Origin: Uranotaenia lowii
Taxonomy: Eukaryota; Arthropoda; Insecta; Diptera; Culicidae
Direction: 5' to 3'
DNA: 64,000 nucleotides
NCBI RefSeq assembly: GCF_029784155.1
Contig: NC_073692.1
Location: 436,705,228-436,769,227 of the forward strand
Of the stretch, positions 59,101 to 64,000 are shown piece after piece (the first letter of the stretch is position 1; each line of letters begins with the position of its first letter). The notes under the pieces are model-generated. The model was not told the origin of the DNA, did no database searches, and saw only the letters and a list, made by a program, of their open reading frames with translations. Both the position numbers and the translations under genes were made by a program.

Positions 59101-62100
59101 AAAAATGACAAAAATGACAAAAATGACAAAAATGACAAAAATGACAAAAATGACAAAAATGACAAAAATGACAAAAATGACAAAAATGACAAAAATGACA
59201 AAAATGACAAAAATGACAAAAATGACAAAAATGACAAAAATGACAAAAATGACAAAAATGACAAAAATGACAAAAATGACAAAAATGACAAAAATGACAA
59301 AAATGACAAAAATGACAAAAATGACAAAAATGACAAAAATGACAAAAATGACAAAAATGACAAAAATGACAAAAATGACAAAAATGACAAAAATGACAAA
59401 AATGACAAAAATGACAAAAATGACAAAAATGACAAAAATGACAAAAATGACAAAAATGACAAAAATGACAAAAATGACAAAAATGACAAAAATGACAAAA
59501 ATGACAAAAATGACAAAAATGACAAAAATGACAAAAATGACAAAAATGACAAAAATGACAAAAATGACAAAAATGACAAAAATGACAAAAATGACAAAAA
59601 TGACAAAAATGACAAAAATGACAAAAATGACAAAAATGACAAAAATGACAAAAATGACAAAAATGACAAAAATGACAAAAATGACAAAAATGACAAAAAT
59701 GACAAAAATGACAAAAATGACAAAAATGACAAAAATGACAAAAATGACAAAAATGACAAAAATGACAAAAATGACAAAAATGACAAAAATGACAAAAATG
59801 ACAAAAATGACAAAAATGACAAAAATGACAAAAATGACAAAAATGACAAAAATGACAAAAATGACAAAAATGACAAAAATGACAAAAATGACAAAAATGA
59901 CAAAAATGACAAAAATGACAAAAATGACAAAAATGACAAAAATGACAAAAATGACAAAAATGACAAAAATGACAAAAATGACAAAAATGACAAAAATGAC
60001 AAAAATGACAAAAATGACAAAAATGACAAAAATGACAAAAATGACAAAAATGACAAAAATGACAAAAATGACAAAAATGACAAAAATGACAAAAATGACA
60101 AAAATGACAAAAATGACAAAAATGACAAAAATGACAAAAATGACAAAAATGACAAAAATGACAAAAATGACAAAAATGACAAAAATGACAAAAATGACAA
60201 AAATGACAAAAATGACAAAAATGACAAAAATGACAAAAATGACAAAAATGACAAAAATGACAAAAATGACAAAAATGACAAAAATGACAAAAATGACAAA
60301 AATGACAAAAATGACAAAAATGACAAAAATGACAAAAATGACAAAAATGACAAAAATGACAAAAATGACAAAAATGACAAAAATGACAAAAATGACAAAA
60401 ATGACAAAAATGACAAAAATGACAAAATGACAAAAATGACAAAAATGACAAAAATGACAAAAATGACAAAAATGACAAAAATGACAAAAATGACAAAAAT
60501 GACAAAAATGACAAAAATGACAAAAATGACAAAAATGACAAAAATGACAAAAATGACAAAAATGACAAAAATGACAAAAATGACAAAAATGACAAAAATG
60601 ACAAAAATGACATAAAAGACAAAAATGACAAAAATGACAAAAATGACAAAAATGACAAAAATGACAAAAATGACAAAAATGACAAAAATGACAAAAATGA
60701 CAAAAATGACAAAAATGACAAAAATGGCAAAAATGACAAAAATGACAAAAATGACGAAAATGACAAAAATGACAAAAATGACAAAAATGACAAAAATGAC
60801 AAAAATGACAAAAATGACAAAAATGACAAAAGTGACAAAAGTGACAAAAATGACAAAAATGACAAAAATGACAAAGATGACAAAAATGACAAAAATGACA
60901 AAAATGACAAAAATGACAAAAATGACAAAAATGACAAAAATGACAAAAATGACAAAAATGACAAAAATGACAAAAATGACAAAAATGACAAAAATGAAAA
61001 AAATGATAAAAATGACAAAAATGACAAAAATGACAAAAATTACAAAAATGACAAAAATGACAAAAATGACAAAAATTACAAAAATTACAAAAATGACAAA
61101 AATGACAAAAATTACAAAAATTACAAAAATGACAAAAATGACAAAAATGACAAAAATGACAAAAATGACAAAAATGACAAAAATGACAAAAATGACAAAA
61201 ATGACAAAAATGACAAAAATGACAAAAATGACAAAAATGACAAAAATGACAAAAATGACAAAAATGACAAAAATGACAAAAATGACAAAAATGACAAAAA
61301 TGACAAAAATGACAAAAATGACAAAAATGACATAAAAGACAAAAATGACAAAAATGACAAAAATGACAAAAATGACAAAAATGACAAAAATGACAAAAAT
61401 GACAAAAATGACAAAAATGACAAAAATGACAAAAATGGCAAAAATGACAAAAATGACAAAAATGACGAAAATGACGAAAATGACAAAAATGACAAAAATG
61501 ACAAAAATGACAAAAATGACAAAAATGACAAAAATGACAAAAATGACAAAAATGACAAAAGTGACAAAAGTGACAAAAATGACAAAAATGACAAAGATGA
61601 CAAAAATGACAAAAATGACAAAAATGACAAAAATGACAAAAATGACAAAGATGACAAAAATGACAAAAATGACAAAAATGACAAAAATGACAAAAATGAC
61701 AAAAATGACAAAAATGACAAAAATGACAAAAATGACAAAAATGACAAAAATGACAAAAATGACAAAAATGACAAAAATGACAAAAATGACAAAAATGACA
61801 AAAATGACAAAAATGACAAAAATGACAAAAATGACAAAAATGACAAAAATGACAAAAATGACAAAAATGACAAAAATGACAAAAATGACAAAAATGACAA
61901 AAATGACAAAAATGACAAAAATGACAAAAACGACAAAAATGACAAAAATGACAAAAATGACAAAAATGACAAAAATGACAAAAATGACAAAAATGACAAA
62001 AATGACAAAAATGACAAAAATGACAAAAATGACAAAAATGACAAAAATGACAAAAATGACAAAAATGACAAAAATGACAAAAATGACAAAAATGACAAAA

Positions 62101-64000
62101 ATGACAAAAATGACAAAAATGACAAAAATGACAAAAATGACAAAAATGACAAAAATGACAAAAATGACAAAAATGACAAAAATGACAAAAATGACAAAAA
62201 TGACAAAAATGACAAAAATGACAAAAATGACAAAAATGACAAAAATGACAAAAATGACAAAAATGACAAAAATGACAAAAATGACAAAAATGACAAAAAT
62301 GACAAAAATGACAAAAATGACAAAAATGACAAAAATGACAAAAATGAAAAAAATGACAAAAATGACAAAAATGACAAAAATGACAAAAATGACAAAAATG
62401 ACAAAAATGACAAAAATGACAAAAATGACAAAAATGACAAAAATGACAAAAATGACAAAAATGACAAAAATGACAAAAATGACAAAAATGACAAAAATGA
62501 CATAAAAGACAAAAATGACAAAAATGACAAAAATGACAAAAATGACAAAAATGACAAAAATGACAAAAATGACAAAAATGACAAAAATGACAAAAATGAC
62601 AAAAATGACAAAAATGACAAAAATGACAAAAATGGCAAAAATGACAAAAATGACAAAAATGACGAAAATGACAAAAATGACAAAAATGACAAAAATGACA
62701 AAAATGACAAAAATGACAAAAATGACAAAAATGACAAAAATGACAAAAATGACAAAAATGACAAAAGTGACAAAAGTGACAAAAATGACAAAAATGACAA
62801 AAATGACAAAGATGACAAAAATGACAAAAATGACAAAAATGACAAAAATGACAAAAATGACAAAAATGACAAAAATGACAAAAATGACAAAAATGACAAA
62901 AATGACAAAAATGACAAAAATGAAAAAAATGAAAAAAAATGATAAAAATGTCATAATGACAAAAATTACAAAAATGACAAAAATGACAAAAATGACAAAA
63001 ATTACAAAAATTACAAAAATGACAAAAATGACAAAAATTACAAAAATGACAAAAATGACAAAAATGACAAAAATGACAAAAATGACAAAAATGACAAAAA
63101 TGACAAAAATGACAAAAATGACAAAAATGACAAAAATGACAAAAATGACAAAAATGACAAAAATGACAAAAATGACAAAAATGACAAAAATGACAAAAAT
63201 GACAAAAATGACAAAAATGACAAAAATGACAAAAATGACAAAAATGACAAAAATGACAAAAATGACAAAAATGACAAAAATGACAAAAATGACAAAAATG
63301 ACAAAAATGACAAAAATGACAAAAATGACAAAAATGACATAAAAGACAAAAATGACAAAAATGACAAAAATGACAAAAATGACAAAAATGACAAAAATGA
63401 CAAAAATGACAAAAATGACAAAAATGACAAAAATGACAAAAATGACAAAAATGACAAAAATGGCAAAAATGACAAAAATGACAAAAATGACGAAAATGAC
63501 GAAAATGACAAAAATGACAAAAATGACAAAAATGACAAAAATGACAAAAATGACAAAAATGACAAAAATGACAAAAATGACAAAAGTGACAAAAATGACA
63601 AAAATGACAAAGATGACAAAAATGACAAAAATGACAAAAATGACAAAAATGACAAAAATGACAAAAATGACAAAAATGACAAAAATGACAAAAATGACAA
63701 AAATGACAAAAATGACAAAAATGACAAAAATGACAAAAATGACAAAAATGACAAAAATGACAAAAATGACAAAAATGACAAAAATGACAAAAATGACAAA
63801 AATGACAAAAATGACAAAAATGACAAAAATGACAAAAATGACAAAAATGACAAAAATGACAAAAATGACAAAAATGACAAAAATGACAAAAATGACAAAA
63901 ATGACAAAAATGACAAAAATGACAAAAATGACAAAAATGACAAAAATGACAAAAATGACAAAAATGACAAAAATGACAAAAATGACAAAAATTACAAAAA
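53116..64000 (-). repeat. Satellite array C, TGACAAAAA (reverse orientation of A and B)
   Basis: 10.9 kb of the same 9-bp unit on the opposite strand, running off the window end. Monomers are nearly all exactly 9 bp. Short irregular parts lie at 53116-53560 and about 56630-56815. From about 56817 to 60424 there are some 400 consecutive identical units. From 60611 on, variants recur in order (see the higher-order repeat entry). Like the other arrays it gives long open frames (MTK, NDK, FLS, FVI, FCH repeats) that are not genes. Confidence 0.97.
60611..64000 (-). repeat. Higher-order repeat units within array C
   Basis: The marker CATAAAAGAC occurs at 60611, 61331, 62501 and 63338. The spacings are 720, 1170 and 837 bp, that is 80, 130 and 93 nine-mers. 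After each marker, variants follow in the same order: GGC (offset 106-133), GACG, GTGAC (221-266, usually doubled) and AAAGATGAC (265-310). ATTAC blocks then precede the next marker in two of the intervals (61036-61120 and 62962-63040). This is a diverged, length-variable higher-order repeat. Confidence 0.88.

Noticed and set aside
52446..62954. A 3502-codon minus-strand ORF and other multi-hundred-codon ORFs over the arrays
   Set aside because: They are reading frames of a 9-bp satellite, some passing through 500 N. Composition is three-residue repeats only, with no promoter, splice pattern or domain.

Overview
The window reads as nuclear DNA of a dipteran insect, most likely a mosquito. It has AT-rich intergenic DNA, short spliced introns, a secreted 5'-nucleotidase/apyrase gene of the type found in mosquitoes, and insect transposons: a Ty3/gypsy LTR element, two mariner/Tc1-type elements, a hAT-like element, a LINE fragment and tRNA-derived SINEs. 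It contains no prokaryotic operon, CRISPR array or rRNA. Two runs of exactly 500 N (23070-23569 and 52616-53115) are scaffold gaps of arbitrary size.

About 28.6 kb, near 45 percent of the window, is one simple satellite with the 9-bp unit TTTTTGTCA. Array A (1468-6288) and array B (17563-31004) were one array before a gypsy element of about 11.3 kb (6289-17562) inserted between them. The element is flanked by a CATT target duplication, and removing it restores the 9-bp register. Array C (53116-64000) carries the same unit in the opposite orientation, but it is joined to the rest only through a gap. Rare variant monomers recur in a fixed order in all three arrays, so the satellite has a higher-order organisation with periods of roughly 0.7-1.25 kb.

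The gypsy element has 824-bp LTRs that differ by only two 1-bp indels, a primer binding site, gag with a zinc knuckle, a G GGA AAA slippery heptamer in the correct phase, protease, RT, RNase H, integrase and a polypurine tract. The coding region is broken by about seven small frameshifts and by an 859-bp TA-flanked insertion in gag. About 2.7 kb of non-coding, repeat-rich DNA lies between integrase and the polypurine tract.

The stretch 31005-51479 has no gene I can support. It holds a tRNA-derived SINE beside the satellite edge, a decayed mariner with perfect 33-bp inverted repeats (36245-37527), a 142-bp tandem repeat, a second decayed Tc1/mariner element (44163-45140), a 2.76-kb non-autonomous hAT-like element with a perfect 8-bp target duplication (46464-49223) that contains a 107-bp-arm foldback, and a 5'-truncated LINE (49745-50410).

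The only likely functional host gene is the 5'-nucleotidase/apyrase (CDS from 51576, four exons visible, TATA box and initiator upstream). It is cut mid-exon by the second gap, so only the N-terminal 248 or so residues are present. I found no convincing new enzymatic system. The most unusual content is the higher-order 9-bp satellite, its capture of a gypsy element, and the way it brackets a gene that the assembly leaves incomplete.
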